Notes under the pieces: generated by a model | What the model saw: only the letters and a program-made list of their open reading frames with translations | Databases searched by the model: none | What the model was told of the DNA's origin: nothing | NCBI GenBank assembly: GCA_964414815.1 | Contig: CAYPXY010000004.1 | Coordinates: 1 to 64,000 of the forward strand | DNA length: 64,000 nucleotides | Origin: Mariniblastus sp964414815 | Lineage (GTDB): Bacteria; Planctomycetota; Planctomycetia; Pirellulales; Pirellulaceae | Reading direction: 5' to 3' | Translations under genes and position numbers: made by a program | In this document: positions 1-9,006 of the stretch, one piece after another | Layout of the letters: every line of letters starts with the position of its first letter | Position numbering within the stretch: the first letter of the stretch is position 1

Positions 1-32
1 CGTCAATTTATCTGGATCAAGCCCGAAGAAGA

Positions 33-824
33 TCAGGAAGTCCCCTTATGATCTGCTTTTCTTCCCAGCGAACGTTCCAGTTGGCAGGCCAGTTCTGGTT
101 CGGATTGCTCCAGCAAATCCAGAACCAGCTTTTGCGTTTCCTGATTCGAATGGGTCAGCACGTCCACGGCCACGTTGACTCCGGACGATTTTCGGGTGGC
201 TCGATGAGACAGCTTCTGATGACGAAGCCTTAAGACATAATTCAACTCGCTCAGCTCATTTTGATCGATGTCGTCCATCTCGCAAATTCGGCGGATGACC
301 GACACCCGAACGGGAGGGTCCAGCGATTCCAGACACTGGGATGCGATGGCCACCGGGAGCGTGGACAACACGAGCGCGATATTTCTGGGATGCTCATTCT
401 CGAGCAACTGCGTGCGAACTTCGGGCTGGGTTTGAATCAGATAACTGAAAGGTTGTCCCGATTGCCCGAGCGTTGGCGCTTCGGTCCGGCGATCTCCGGC
501 TGGCGAACTGGATGAAACCGCCCGCCGGGAACGGCCCTGAATCGGATCCATCTCGCTGGAGTATCGCCAGCGTTCGGTATCGTGCTTCAGTTTTGCCAGT
601 GAAGCATTGAGCTGGTCTGACGTGATTTTGTCCATCTGCTCCACGACGGCCAATACCTTGAAGCAGTCGGAGGGATCGAGTCTGGAAAGCAAGTTGACGG
701 CTTGCCACTGTGGAAGGCTCTTGATGATCACCGCGGCCTGCGCCAGACTTTGCTTGTCAGCAATGGCCGTTTGAATTTCAGGCTCAGGTGCGGTTTTCAT
801 TCCGTTTTCAGAGTTGGGTTTCAT
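33..824 (-). CDS. FliG-like protein lacking the torque domain
   Basis: This 263-residue protein resembles the flagellar rotor/switch protein FliG over its N and middle domains. Residues 25-80 look like the N domain. Residues 125-200 carry the middle-domain signature, with EHPRNIALVLSTL at 145-157. Residues 214-253 match the helices that follow it in FliG (GVNVAVDVLTHSNQETQKLV, then EPELA). FliG normally continues for about 100 residues into the C-terminal domain whose charged helix meets the stator; here the protein stops. It may therefore be a scaffold ring subunit without torque function. A linker at 95-125 is Ser/Arg rich. Its ATG overlaps the stop of the lipoprotein gene (ATGA), so translation is probably coupled; an in-frame ATG 24 bases further in is an alternative. 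The 32 bases left of its stop contain an open frame without a usual start codon, so no neighbour can be called. Family assignment is good; role is inference. Confidence 0.75.
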   Translation of the reverse strand: MKPNSENGMKTAPEPEIQTAIADKQSLAQAAVIIKSLPQWQAVNLLSRLDPSDCFKVLAVVEQMDKITSDQLNASLAKLKHDTERWRYSSEMDPIQGRSRRAVSSSSPAGDRRTEAPTLGQSGQPFSYLIQTQPEVRTQLLENEHPRNIALVLSTLPVAIASQCLESLDPPVRVSVIRRICEMDDIDQNELSELNYVLRLRHQKLSHRATRKSSGVNVAVDVLTHSNQETQKLVLDLLEQSEPELACQLERSLGRKADHKGTS

Positions 825-1909
825 CAGCGTCGATACGTTCCAGGAGCACCGAACGCGGGTCGGGGTTCAGGTTGCGTTCGAACGCTTGGATCATTTGCGC
901 GATTTGTATGGGGTACGAACTCCGCTTGAGCTGTCCTTTCGGGAGCCAAACCGGACGCAGTTGCCTGGTTGTTTGGTTCGAACGACGTTGCTTGAGGATT
1001 GGGAGCAGACCCGCCGGTGGTGTGGCGCTCCGTACTGGCGGAACTGACCGCGTTGGGCACCAAGGTGGGACCTTCGCTGCTGCCAGACGCACCCGATTTA
1101 CTTCTGAAGTGTTCCGCCATCGTAGGGGTCAGATTAATCGTCGAACTCCGAATTCGGCCTGGATCCTGACCTGCCTCGCTCATCGTCGCGCGGCCAACGG
1201 AGCTTGCGTCATCCTGGGACTGGTTGAAGCCCGCCTGTGACACATTCGATGCGTTCGTTCCCTTTTGTTTTTTGGGGCCTACAAGCAGTTCCTGATCAGC
1301 TGTAGTCAGCAGACCGGGAAGTATGTTGATCGACGAGCCACCTTTGAGTGTCTGGCCATCTTCGGTGACGAACACCGGGAACAGGGCAATCGTTTTCCGA
1401 TAGCCGCCCATCTTTTCCCAAGGAATCCAGACACTGTAGGACGGTCCGAGATCGGTTTCGCTGAAGTGAGTTTGAAACTGATCCTGGGTGAACACAAATC
1501 GCTTGGTGGGCGTTTTCGTTGCGGCCAGTTCGGACGATTCCGAATCGTCGAAACCATAGACCACCAGTTCACCATTGACCTTCACCGGCATGGCATCGTT
1601 GTCGTAGAAGTAGATCCGTCCTCCGAACCCTCGCACCGAAGGGAGTCCCGGTTTTTCCAAAACGGAATCTTTCCACAACACCACCATCGATTCTGGCGGC
1701 GCCGGTTTCTTGTTTTTGTTGAAGAGGCTGCTCTCGTTTTTGCTGCTGTAGCTACGGGAGAGCTGGCTCCACTGGGATGTGCCCGTGGGTGTCGGACGCA
1801 TCGAGTTTTTCACACCGACTCCTGAGCATCCCAGGATCGATTGACTGGCCACGATCAGCGCGAGGAGCGCCAACGGGTTACGGGTAGGAAATTTTTGGTT
1901 CGTACTCAT
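824..1909 (-). CDS. Lipoprotein of the secretin operon
   Basis: A 361-residue predicted lipoprotein. The signal sequence ends in a lipobox (SILGC, Cys28), so it should be lipid-anchored in the cell envelope. Residues about 70-200 form a compact, mixed beta-rich segment (for example GFGGRIYFYDNDAMPVKVNG). The C-terminal 150 residues are Ser/Asn/Pro/Gln rich and probably disordered. It starts 3 bases after the secretin stop codon and overlaps the FliG-like gene by 4 bases, so the three genes are almost certainly one transcript. A role as pilotin or accessory protein for the secretin is a guess from context only; I do not recognise the domain beyond general planctomycete secreted proteins. Confidence 0.7.
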   Translation of the reverse strand: MSTNQKFPTRNPLALLALIVASQSILGCSGVGVKNSMRPTPTGTSQWSQLSRSYSSKNESSLFNKNKKPAPPESMVVLWKDSVLEKPGLPSVRGFGGRIYFYDNDAMPVKVNGELVVYGFDDSESSELAATKTPTKRFVFTQDQFQTHFSETDLGPSYSVWIPWEKMGGYRKTIALFPVFVTEDGQTLKGGSSINILPGLLTTADQELLVGPKKQKGTNASNVSQAGFNQSQDDASSVGRATMSEAGQDPGRIRSSTINLTPTMAEHFRSKSGASGSSEGPTLVPNAVSSASTERHTTGGSAPNPQATSFEPNNQATASGLAPERTAQAEFVPHTNRANDPSVRTQPEPRPAFGAPGTYRR

Positions 1910-1912
1910 GGG

Positions 1913-4900
1913 TCACCGTTCCGTGGTCAGTTGTCCGAAGTTGGTTGCGGGGTGGGTTTCAGTGCGTCCTGGAGCGTTTCCTGATCCGATCGGATCGACG
2001 TCCGGATAGATCGTTTCCGTGGCCGATTCGTTGCCCTGGAATCGATGGAAGCCAGTGCTGCCGTACATTTCAGCCACATCTTCGAGACACCAGTGCATCC
2101 GTTCGAATTCACGTTGGTTGTGCAAGTCAACATCATCGTCGTCGGTCAACAGGTGAGGCGTCAGGAAGATCAACAACTCGGTACGTCTTGCGGCATCCGA
2201 TTCGAATCGGAACAGGGGGCCTACTACGGGCAGGTCGGACATGATCGGGATACCGCGAGTTTCATGATTCTTCGATTCCTCGATCAACCCGGCGAATACC
2301 ACCGTCTGTCCGGATCGGGACAGCAAGGTCGATTGAGCTTGGGTGATAAAGATCGAGGGTGCCCGAATAGGCGTTCCGTCCGCACCCACTCCCACGGTGA
2401 TTCCAGTCGCTTCGAGACCGACAGAGGACTTGATGATGTTGACCGCCATGGCAATCGTTCCGTCGGGGCTGACACGGGGGGTCACCTCGAGCGTCACACC
2501 GACGTCCTGGAACTCAACGTTTTGGACCACGTTCAACCCGCTGACCGTTGATCCGGCCACCCGCGGCACACTCGCTCCGATATGAACCCGTCCTTGCAGG
2601 TTTTCCATCGTGGTGATCGTAGGTTTGTTGAGTACGCGTGCACATTGCTTGTTTTGAAGTGCTCTCAGCAGGAAACTGATGGACTCATTGCCCGCCGACA
2701 GGACCAGCCCGCCGTACCCGACATTGTTGTTGACCCGACCGGTTCCCAGGTTGGACAGAGCTTGTCCCGCCATATTTTCCCGGGCATAGGCGTTGAGGTT
2801 GGGTGCCGCCGCCTGGTTGAACAGAAACCCGGTTCCTGCACCGATCGCATTGCCCGCTCCGAGCGAGGTTCCTCGGTCGAACAGAATTGAGTCCTGAATA
2901 CCGATATCCATCCCGAATTCTTCGAGACGGTTGAGATCGACCTCAGCCATCATGACATCGACTTTCACCATCGGTGGACGTCGATCGAGAGCGATGATGA
3001 TCTCAAACGCCTCTTCCATGTATTGCGGTGAAGCTTGGACAATCAAGCTGTTGGATGCAACCTCGACACCAACCGTCACACGACGGCTGATCTGGTTGAT
3101 GGCTGGGGCCGTTCGGGGGTCCGAAGAAAAAATCGTATCCCGACTGGTAATCCAGGCATTGAGGGCTTCCGAAACGTCCAGCGCCGAGGCATTGCTGAGG
3201 CGATAGACTCTAGTAATCAAGCCGTTGGAACGGTCTTCGTCGAGTCGATTGAGCAACGCTTCGACGACCTGCAACTCGCCAACAGGGCCGGTCACGATGA
3301 TGGAGTTCGTTCGCGAATCGACAGCGAAGCGGAGGTTGACCAGGTTCGACCCCGGAGTTGCACCCGCCGTTTGCAGCGGCAATTGGTTGAACAGGTTGCT
3401 TTGTTGTTGACCAAAACCTCCGAATCCACCAAACCCACCCTGCTGTTGTGCCTGAGCGGCGAACAACGTCTGGAGGGTTGTTGCAAGCTGTGTCGCATCG
3501 CCGTTGAGGATCTGGAAGACCTTCATTTGCACTTCGACGTCCGGAACATTGTCCAGTTCCTGGATCAGCGTTTCAATCAGTTTGATGCTCTTGGGCGGAG
3601 CCGTAATGATGATGGAGTTGGTTTGAACGTCTGCCGAGACGCGAGCGTCAAACAGGATTCCACTGGACACGACATCGCCGTTCTCGCCAATGGCTTTCAT
3701 CGACAGGGCTTTGGCACCGATCGTTGAGCGGTTATTGTCACCCTGATTTTGTTGCTGTTGCTGTTGTTGGTTGAATTGTTGTAGCTGTTGCTGGTTCTGA
3801 GTGCCATAAAAGCCTCTGGCAGCATTCGGTTGATTTCCGTTGATTGCGTCCTGAACCAGCATCGCGAGATCTGCAGCAAGCCGGTTTCGAACGGGAACAA
3901 TTTTGACCTCATGAGCCGATTCAAGATCATCAATATCGATTTCAGCCAGAAACCTTTCCGCTTCGGCAATCGACTGAGCCGAACCTTTGATAATGATGAT
4001 GTTGGAACGATAGTCCGGAATGGTGATGACCGGAATGCTCGGCAACCGATCCGTTCCCTGTACAAGGTTGCGCTGCCCGAAATAGGTTTCGACTCGGTTC
4101 ACAGCGTCGGTGGAGGTAAGATACTTCAGTCGGATCGCCTTGAAGTTCTGCTCCCCGCCATCGGCAGACGGTTGGTCAAATTGTTCGACCAGTTTTTTAA
4201 TCTGCTCGTTAGCGCCAGGAAATCCAACCACGATCAACGTGTTGTTGACAGGATTTGCCCGGATCTCTGCCGACCCCAACGGTCCGGCATACACCGAATC
4301 ATAAACTTGTTGCACACTGGGCTGGATACTTGAGGCTTGTACATAGTTCAGGTTGATGACTTCGGGCTGCTTGCGCTGGCTGGCTGCCTGATCGTTGATC
4401 TCCTGGAAGAATGCCAACACCTTGTCGACATCTTCCTGATGTTCACCCCGAATATGGTAGAATCCGGTAACAGGGTCCTGGACAATGGTGACATTGCCTT
4501 TGAGGCTAAGCTGCTCCTGGAGTTGTTCCTGAATTTGGAGTTGGTTCTGTTCCTGGCCTTGGCCGGGAAGCTGAGTATCGTCCTGACGTTTGGACAACCG
4601 ATAGGCCACTTGTCGAACCATCGAGTCATCGATGAGACGCTGGGAGGCAGGCAGGTTATGAACATCCCACTTCGAGATTTCTCGAATGAGCGGCTGGTCG
4701 AAGCTGGCTCGCGACTCGCCCTGTGACTTCGCGGGATCTTGCCATTGGGGCGAACTCCATCCGGCTCCGGCCTGGGTGACAATCGCGGCGCTGGATTGGG
4801 ACTGAGAAGCATTTCCGGACTGCAGGAAATCTCGCAGCGAGTCCTGGCCCGATGTCTGGGCGTTGGCACTCGAAAGGCAGGCCGAAACGGTAAACACACC

Positions 4901-4969
4901 CGCCGCGACCAGCGAGCCGGAGTGTCTGGAACGGAGATATTGAAGTAGATTGAATCTGCGTCGGGTCAT
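1913..4969 (-). CDS. Large secretin with repeated N1-type domains
   Basis: An outer-membrane secretin of 1018 residues, the gated pore of type II/III secretion or type IV pilus systems. A signal peptide ends near residue 37 (ANA-QT). Five N1-like alpha/beta repeats follow at about 203-266, 275-346, 355-474, 480-577 and 584-663, each with the NSIIV/NTLIV type strand. Two repeats are interrupted by low-complexity inserts (poly-Gln at 391-409, GGFGGFGGFG at 511-520). The secretin core spans about 665-960, with VGVTLEVTPRV and the C-terminal ELLIFLTPHLL strand. I chose the ATG at 4969 over the longer frame at 5011 because AGGA lies just upstream and the signal peptide then begins MTRRRF. It is the first gene of the secretin-lipoprotein-FliG-like operon. 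Whether it serves a type II, type III-like or pilus system cannot be decided here. Confidence 0.9.
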   Translation of the reverse strand: MTRRRFNLLQYLRSRHSGSLVAAGVFTVSACLSSANAQTSGQDSLRDFLQSGNASQSQSSAAIVTQAGAGWSSPQWQDPAKSQGESRASFDQPLIREISKWDVHNLPASQRLIDDSMVRQVAYRLSKRQDDTQLPGQGQEQNQLQIQEQLQEQLSLKGNVTIVQDPVTGFYHIRGEHQEDVDKVLAFFQEINDQAASQRKQPEVINLNYVQASSIQPSVQQVYDSVYAGPLGSAEIRANPVNNTLIVVGFPGANEQIKKLVEQFDQPSADGGEQNFKAIRLKYLTSTDAVNRVETYFGQRNLVQGTDRLPSIPVITIPDYRSNIIIIKGSAQSIAEAERFLAEIDIDDLESAHEVKIVPVRNRLAADLAMLVQDAINGNQPNAARGFYGTQNQQQLQQFNQQQQQQQNQGDNNRSTIGAKALSMKAIGENGDVVSSGILFDARVSADVQTNSIIITAPPKSIKLIETLIQELDNVPDVEVQMKVFQILNGDATQLATTLQTLFAAQAQQQGGFGGFGGFGQQQSNLFNQLPLQTAGATPGSNLVNLRFAVDSRTNSIIVTGPVGELQVVEALLNRLDEDRSNGLITRVYRLSNASALDVSEALNAWITSRDTIFSSDPRTAPAINQISRRVTVGVEVASNSLIVQASPQYMEEAFEIIIALDRRPPMVKVDVMMAEVDLNRLEEFGMDIGIQDSILFDRGTSLGAGNAIGAGTGFLFNQAAAPNLNAYARENMAGQALSNLGTGRVNNNVGYGGLVLSAGNESISFLLRALQNKQCARVLNKPTITTMENLQGRVHIGASVPRVAGSTVSGLNVVQNVEFQDVGVTLEVTPRVSPDGTIAMAVNIIKSSVGLEATGITVGVGADGTPIRAPSIFITQAQSTLLSRSGQTVVFAGLIEESKNHETRGIPIMSDLPVVGPLFRFESDAARRTELLIFLTPHLLTDDDDVDLHNQREFERMHWCLEDVAEMYGSTGFHRFQGNESATETIYPDVDPIGSGNAPGRTETHPATNFGQLTTER

Positions 4970-6114
4970 GGCGTTTTCCTGATAAAACCAAATCGTGACC
5001 GATGTGTTCAAACGGACAGAAGACCCTTGCCGTTACGACGGGCGCTATTGACGGCGCTAACCGATACGCGATCGGTCGCCTGATCAAGAACTGGGTCGAT
5101 CCATTCGGATCATATCGGGATCGTGCGGATGGGATTGCGGTTTTCCAGCACGCACTACCGGTTTCATCGACAGGCCAGGAAGATTCGTTAGAACAATTCT
5201 GACCGCTACCAGGCAAAAATTCCGTACAGTTTGACTGCAAATGTTAAACTGAAACGACCAGCAAGACCTTGACATTGGCCGTTCTCAGCCGGAGTTTGAA
5301 AAAATACGGATGGAATTTCCAGAAAAATTCTTTTTTCAGGTGAACCTTGGTGGTTTCTCGCTATCTAACCCTCAAGCCAGTTTTTTTATTGGTTTTTACA
5401 CCCGTTTTGTATATAAATGGGTATCTCAGAAGGATGTGATGCTTTCTGACGATGAAATTTTAAAGTTGACGGACGTAAAACTGGTTTGAATCGCCCACTG
5501 AGGCGGCAAAAAGCAGGTTGCTCCAGTCTCATTTTTTGGTTCTCTCATTTGGCGTGCAAGCACGCGGGAGTAGTGAAATGCGTAACGAATCCATGATCAA
5601 TTTGAATGCAAACGTGAATCCATCCGGAATACGTGGCAATGAATTGACATTCGCCACGCAACTCCAGCGGCATTCTCAGCACCGTCAATCGGAGGGCATT
5701 GATTACGCGGACGCGGGATTACCAGATCGAGGGAAAGGCGGGATGTATTGGTCCGTCAAAACCCTCTGTGTCATCCCGAGAGTCACCACCGGCGGGTTAC
5801 CGTCCAGTAGTGACCCCCGACCGTTTAATGTCCCTGTCCCACCGATTGTCTCTGTCCCGCCGATTGCCTTTAACTCCCTTTACTGAATTCGGTAATCCGA
5901 AATCCGATCGCTGCCTTTTGCAGTGGCTCGGTTAACCGATTCAACCCAGTTTCGATTCAGACGTCCCAACGTGGTTGCGCTCATTCGTATGCGCAATCCG
6001 TTTGCCGTCTGCCCATGGACGCTGTGAGCTGAGGGAAGTCCCACCTCTCGCGCCGCTTGAAGGATGACTGCTGCGTTAGCCGTCTCAAGCCGCGCTGCAC
6101 GAAAGAACCTGAAA
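4970..6114. other. 1.1 kb intergenic region, divergent upstream region
   Basis: This gap separates the secretin operon (leftwards) from the ECF sigma gene (rightwards) and must hold both promoters. The part from 5270 to 5480 is AT rich with T runs. A small frame at 5578-5886 (103 codons, GGGAG-like sequence upstream, ending in a repeated VPPI motif) could be a short gene, but its composition is not convincing. I could not assign a promoter with normal spacing: TTTACA at 5395 is only 11 bases from the TATAAA at 5412. Confidence 0.4.
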
Positions 6115-6690
6115 ATGAACCTGTCTGAATTTGAACTCGATGAATTTGAGTCTGTTGCCGTTCTGGTCTGCGCCGCACAAAGGGGCGACCGGGACGCATT
6201 CGGTCGCTTGTTTGAGCGATTCCAGCCCGTGGTTTTCGCCATCGCGATGCGGCGGCTGAGCGATTTTGCGGAGGCTCAGGAGCTGACGCAAGATGTGTTC
6301 GTTCAGGCGATGCTGAAAATCGACCAACTGCGAGTGCCCGAAGCGTTCGCAGGCTGGTTGCGGCAGATCACGGTCCGGATGGCCATCAACCGATCGATGC
6401 GCCGAGTCGAGTACACCTCGATCGAGCCTGAAACGATGGCGGCCACGCTGACGAGCGAACGATGTCCGCTGGACGTCGTTCTGGAGTTCGAACGAGAGGG
6501 CCAGGTTCGCGCCGGTCTGGATCGTTTGAACGAAATGGACCGAGACACGCTGACCGCGTTCTACGTCGATGGCAAGAGCTTGTTAGAAATGGCGGAAGAT
6601 TTCGACGCTCCATTGGGTACGATCAAGCGACGTCTGCACGTCGCCCGTAAACGGCTGGCCGATGAAGTCGCCGAACTGGCGGTAGCGTAG
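6115..6690 (+). CDS. ECF-type RNA polymerase sigma factor
   Basis: A sigma-70 family factor of the extracytoplasmic-function class. Region 2 is seen in GDRDAFGRLFERFQPVVFAI and the following EAQELTQDVFVQAMLKI. Region 4 with its helix-turn-helix is at the C terminus (LLEMAEDFDAPLGTIKRRLH). Region 1.1 and region 3 are absent, as expected for ECF factors. The frame extends to an ATG at 6064, but the ATG at 6115 gives the N terminus MNLSEFELDEFES, which I judge more natural for the family. No anti-sigma factor gene is adjacent on either side, so control is likely by another route. A strong terminator follows. Confidence 0.88.
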   Translation: MNLSEFELDEFESVAVLVCAAQRGDRDAFGRLFERFQPVVFAIAMRRLSDFAEAQELTQDVFVQAMLKIDQLRVPEAFAGWLRQITVRMAINRSMRRVEYTSIEPETMAATLTSERCPLDVVLEFEREGQVRAGLDRLNEMDRDTLTAFYVDGKSLLEMAEDFDAPLGTIKRRLHVARKRLADEVAELAVA

Positions 6691-6714
6691 ACGCCTTTTG
6701 AAGGCTAAATTAGA

Positions 6715-6752
6715 GCAGTCGTTTCCTGGACGGAAACGGCTGCTTTTTTTTT
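6715..6752 (+). terminator. Intrinsic terminator after the sigma factor gene
   Basis: A 12 bp stem (GCAGTCGTTTCC pairing with GGAAACGGCTGC, one G-T wobble) with a 5-base loop is followed directly by nine T residues. It lies 24 bases after the sigma gene stop and just touches the end of the converging DinB-like gene. A smaller hairpin (GCCTT-TTG-AAGGC) sits at 6693-6705. Confidence 0.9.
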
Positions 6753-7296
6753 ACCTCAACGGCTCTTTTCCCATCAATCGTCTTAGCATCCCGATCTGTC
6801 CCGCATGGATCATCTCGTGATCGGCGGCGAAGAGCAGTGCGCCATACCTTGTCGCGAATGCCGTGTGCGGCGGTTCGGCCTGTTCATCGAGTGCAGGACC
6901 ATCAAAGGTGGGCAGCTCGATTCTGACTTGTCGATGGACTCGATCCAGTACGGCCATGATTTCCGACCGTTCGGGAAAACTTTCGCGATTTGCATGAGGC
7001 GTCGAACCTTTCATGAATTGCTTGCGAAACGGACTCGACATCAGTTCGGAATCAACCGACTCACGACCTCGCTGGCGAAACAACGCCAATCCGTATTCGG
7101 CCATCGCAATGTGACCGACTTGCCAGGCAATACAGGTCGGATAGCTGTCGGGCGTCCAGTACCAGTCATCGTCCGTCAGTTCTTCCACCATCGCCAACAT
7201 ATAATTCCGGTTGAACTCCAGACGCCGCCAAGCGATCTCCAAACGTTCGGAGATTCCAGCCGGAATGGGATAGATGTGTTCAAACAGGTCGGCCAT
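6751..7296 (-). CDS. DinB-family protein
   Basis: A 181-residue protein of the DinB/YfiT-like four-helix bundle superfamily. Members are metal-binding and often act as thiol-dependent transferases, but many have no known function. Visible metal-site candidates are HIAMAEYGL near residue 67 and the C-terminal HEMIHAGQIGMLRR segment (residues about 159-172). Its ATG directly abuts the TAA of the RidA gene, so the two are co-transcribed. It converges on the sigma factor terminator. Function in this organism is unknown. Confidence 0.8.
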   Translation of the reverse strand: MADLFEHIYPIPAGISERLEIAWRRLEFNRNYMLAMVEELTDDDWYWTPDSYPTCIAWQVGHIAMAEYGLALFRQRGRESVDSELMSSPFRKQFMKGSTPHANRESFPERSEIMAVLDRVHRQVRIELPTFDGPALDEQAEPPHTAFATRYGALLFAADHEMIHAGQIGMLRRLMGKEPLR

Positions 7297-7776
7297 TTAG
7301 TTCTCGCTCAGCAAAAAGATCCCTTCGACCTCCACCATCACATTCAATGGCAGGGCATTGACGCCAACGGCACTCCGCGTTCCAATGCCGGCATCATTAC
7401 CGAAAACGGCTGCAAACAATTCACTGCAACCATTGACGACAGCAGGTTGCTGAGTAAACCCGTCGGACGAATTGACGAAGGCAAGCAGCTTGATGACCTG
7501 CTGAATCCGGTTGATTGTCCCGAATTTGGCTTTGAGCGACGACAGCATGGCCAACCCACACTGTCGGGCCGCCGTGAATCCCGTTTGCTGATCGGCGTCG
7601 TCTCCGACTTTTCCGACATACAGTGAACCATCTTCCTTGAGAGGTAAATGGCCCGATGTGTAGCAGACGCTCCCCACTTGAAGCACCGGTTTGTACAGCC
7701 CGATCACGGACGGCGGTGGAGGAAGCACAAGGTTATTTTCCGCGAGGAACTGATTGAGTCTTGAATCGGCGTCCAT
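7297..7776 (-). CDS. RidA (YjgF/YER057c) family enamine/imine deaminase
   Basis: A 159-residue member of the Rid family, which hydrolyse reactive enamine/imine intermediates formed by PLP enzymes. The N-terminal strand PVLQVGSVCYTSGHLPL and the C-terminal VGVNALPLNVMVEVEGIFLL follow the family pattern. The substrate-binding arginine of canonical RidA (usually R-x-x in the C-terminal third) is not obvious; the corresponding segment reads GIGTRSAVGVNALPLN, with Arg at position 136. The length fits the YjgF-like subgroup with a longer N terminus. It is the first gene of a two-gene unit with the DinB-like protein. Confidence 0.87.
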   Translation of the reverse strand: MDADSRLNQFLAENNLVLPPPPSVIGLYKPVLQVGSVCYTSGHLPLKEDGSLYVGKVGDDADQQTGFTAARQCGLAMLSSLKAKFGTINRIQQVIKLLAFVNSSDGFTQQPAVVNGCSELFAAVFGNDAGIGTRSAVGVNALPLNVMVEVEGIFLLSEN

Positions 7777-7872
7777 TTCAGAATGAAAAAGTGAGTTCGT
7801 TGGCCCAAGATCGGGCGATCAAACCAACCATTATCGAAAATGGAGCCATGCTTGGCTAGTGGCTCTCGACTT

Positions 7873-8955
7873 TTATCTCGCATCCGCTAAAACCATTCTA
7901 CGGCACACGCGGCCGAGATCAATCAACCACGCATCAATCGCATTGGTCACGCTCACATTTGCGTACACCTGTCCCTGCAAATCCAGCGTCCTCTCGATCA
8001 GTGTGGCACAGGTATCTTCGATCGCATGATGGCTTAGCGCCGCCAATTGTGCCACCAATTGCCTGGCCCATTTTTGGGTACACTCATCGTTGGAAACCGT
8101 TCCTTGATTGCCGCTTTGCAGCAGATATGCATATCGAAACAGACTGACGGCCAGGTCTGCCAGAAACACCAAGCGTTCGCGTTTGGCGGGGCTTTCCGTG
8201 CCCGCCGATTCAACGAAGCTGGTCATCGTTTTCGTGAATTCATCCTTGCCTGGATCGCCGCTGGCCAATTGTTCGAAAAGCTGCTCGCGGAAATCAAACA
8301 TTTCCCGATCCGCCAACCTCGCCGCCCAGACCATGCTGCCGTCGGCGGCGTCCGCCACCTGTTCAAGCGGAACTTCCGTTTCAATCTCCGAAGGTTCAAG
8401 TAGCTGAAGCACCTGCTGGCGACTCAGTGGTGAAAACCGAACGATCTGCGATCGCGATAAAATGGTCTGCAGCTGTTGCTGTTCACTGGTTCCAATCAGA
8501 ATCAACAGCGAGTTCGGGGGGGGCTCTTCGAGCGTCTTGAGCAAGCTGTTGGCACCCTCCTGATTGAGAAAATCGGCGTCATCGATAATCGCAATTTTTC
8601 GACCACCGCGAAACGGCTTGAGTCCTATATCATGTATCAACCCGACTTGCCGCCGATGTTCCTTGTCGCCAATGAACAGTTCAACGGGAATGATTGACTT
8701 GTCAGCCGGCTTGGAAATGTGAATCAGATCGGGATGGGTCAGTGACTGGACCTGTTGACAGGCAGGACAGCTCTCACACGCGATCAGGTTGCCAGTCGGT
8801 CGCTCACACAAAAGTGCCTGAGCCAGCTTGATCGCAAACGTCCGTTTTCCAACACCGGGTTTGCCGACGAACAAGTAAGTGCTTCCCAGCCGGTCGTTTT
8901 CAACGGCAGCCCGAAATCGAGCGATTTGTGATTCGTGGTTTAGCAATGGAGCCAT
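7873..8955 (-). CDS. holB: DNA polymerase III subunit delta'
   Basis: A 360-residue clamp-loader subunit of the AAA+ family, working in the complex that loads the beta clamp at the replication fork. An intact P-loop is at 31-38 (GKPGVGKR), a zinc-binding set at Cys50, Cys60, Cys63 and Cys66, a Walker B-like IAIIDDADF at 121-129, and an SRS sensor segment near 167. The C-terminal collar region is helical and weakly conserved, as usual. It lies 51 bases downstream of thymidylate kinase on the same strand, the tmk-holB pairing common in bacteria. Confidence 0.93.
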   Translation of the reverse strand: MAPLLNHESQIARFRAAVENDRLGSTYLFVGKPGVGKRTFAIKLAQALLCERPTGNLIACESCPACQQVQSLTHPDLIHISKPADKSIIPVELFIGDKEHRRQVGLIHDIGLKPFRGGRKIAIIDDADFLNQEGANSLLKTLEEPPPNSLLILIGTSEQQQLQTILSRSQIVRFSPLSRQQVLQLLEPSEIETEVPLEQVADAADGSMVWAARLADREMFDFREQLFEQLASGDPGKDEFTKTMTSFVESAGTESPAKRERLVFLADLAVSLFRYAYLLQSGNQGTVSNDECTQKWARQLVAQLAALSHHAIEDTCATLIERTLDLQGQVYANVSVTNAIDAWLIDLGRVCRRMVLADAR

Positions 8956-9006
8956 TTTAGGGACATGGTGGGAAGGTGGCGATTGGAGTAGGCCCGTGAT
9001 CCGAAA

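Noticed and set aside
5395..5417. Promoter from TTTACA and TATAAA
   Set aside because: The spacing is only 11 bases, too short for a normal sigma-70 promoter.
5578..5886. Small frame with repeated VPPI ending
   Set aside because: Start context is weak and composition is not protein-like, so it is only mentioned as possible.
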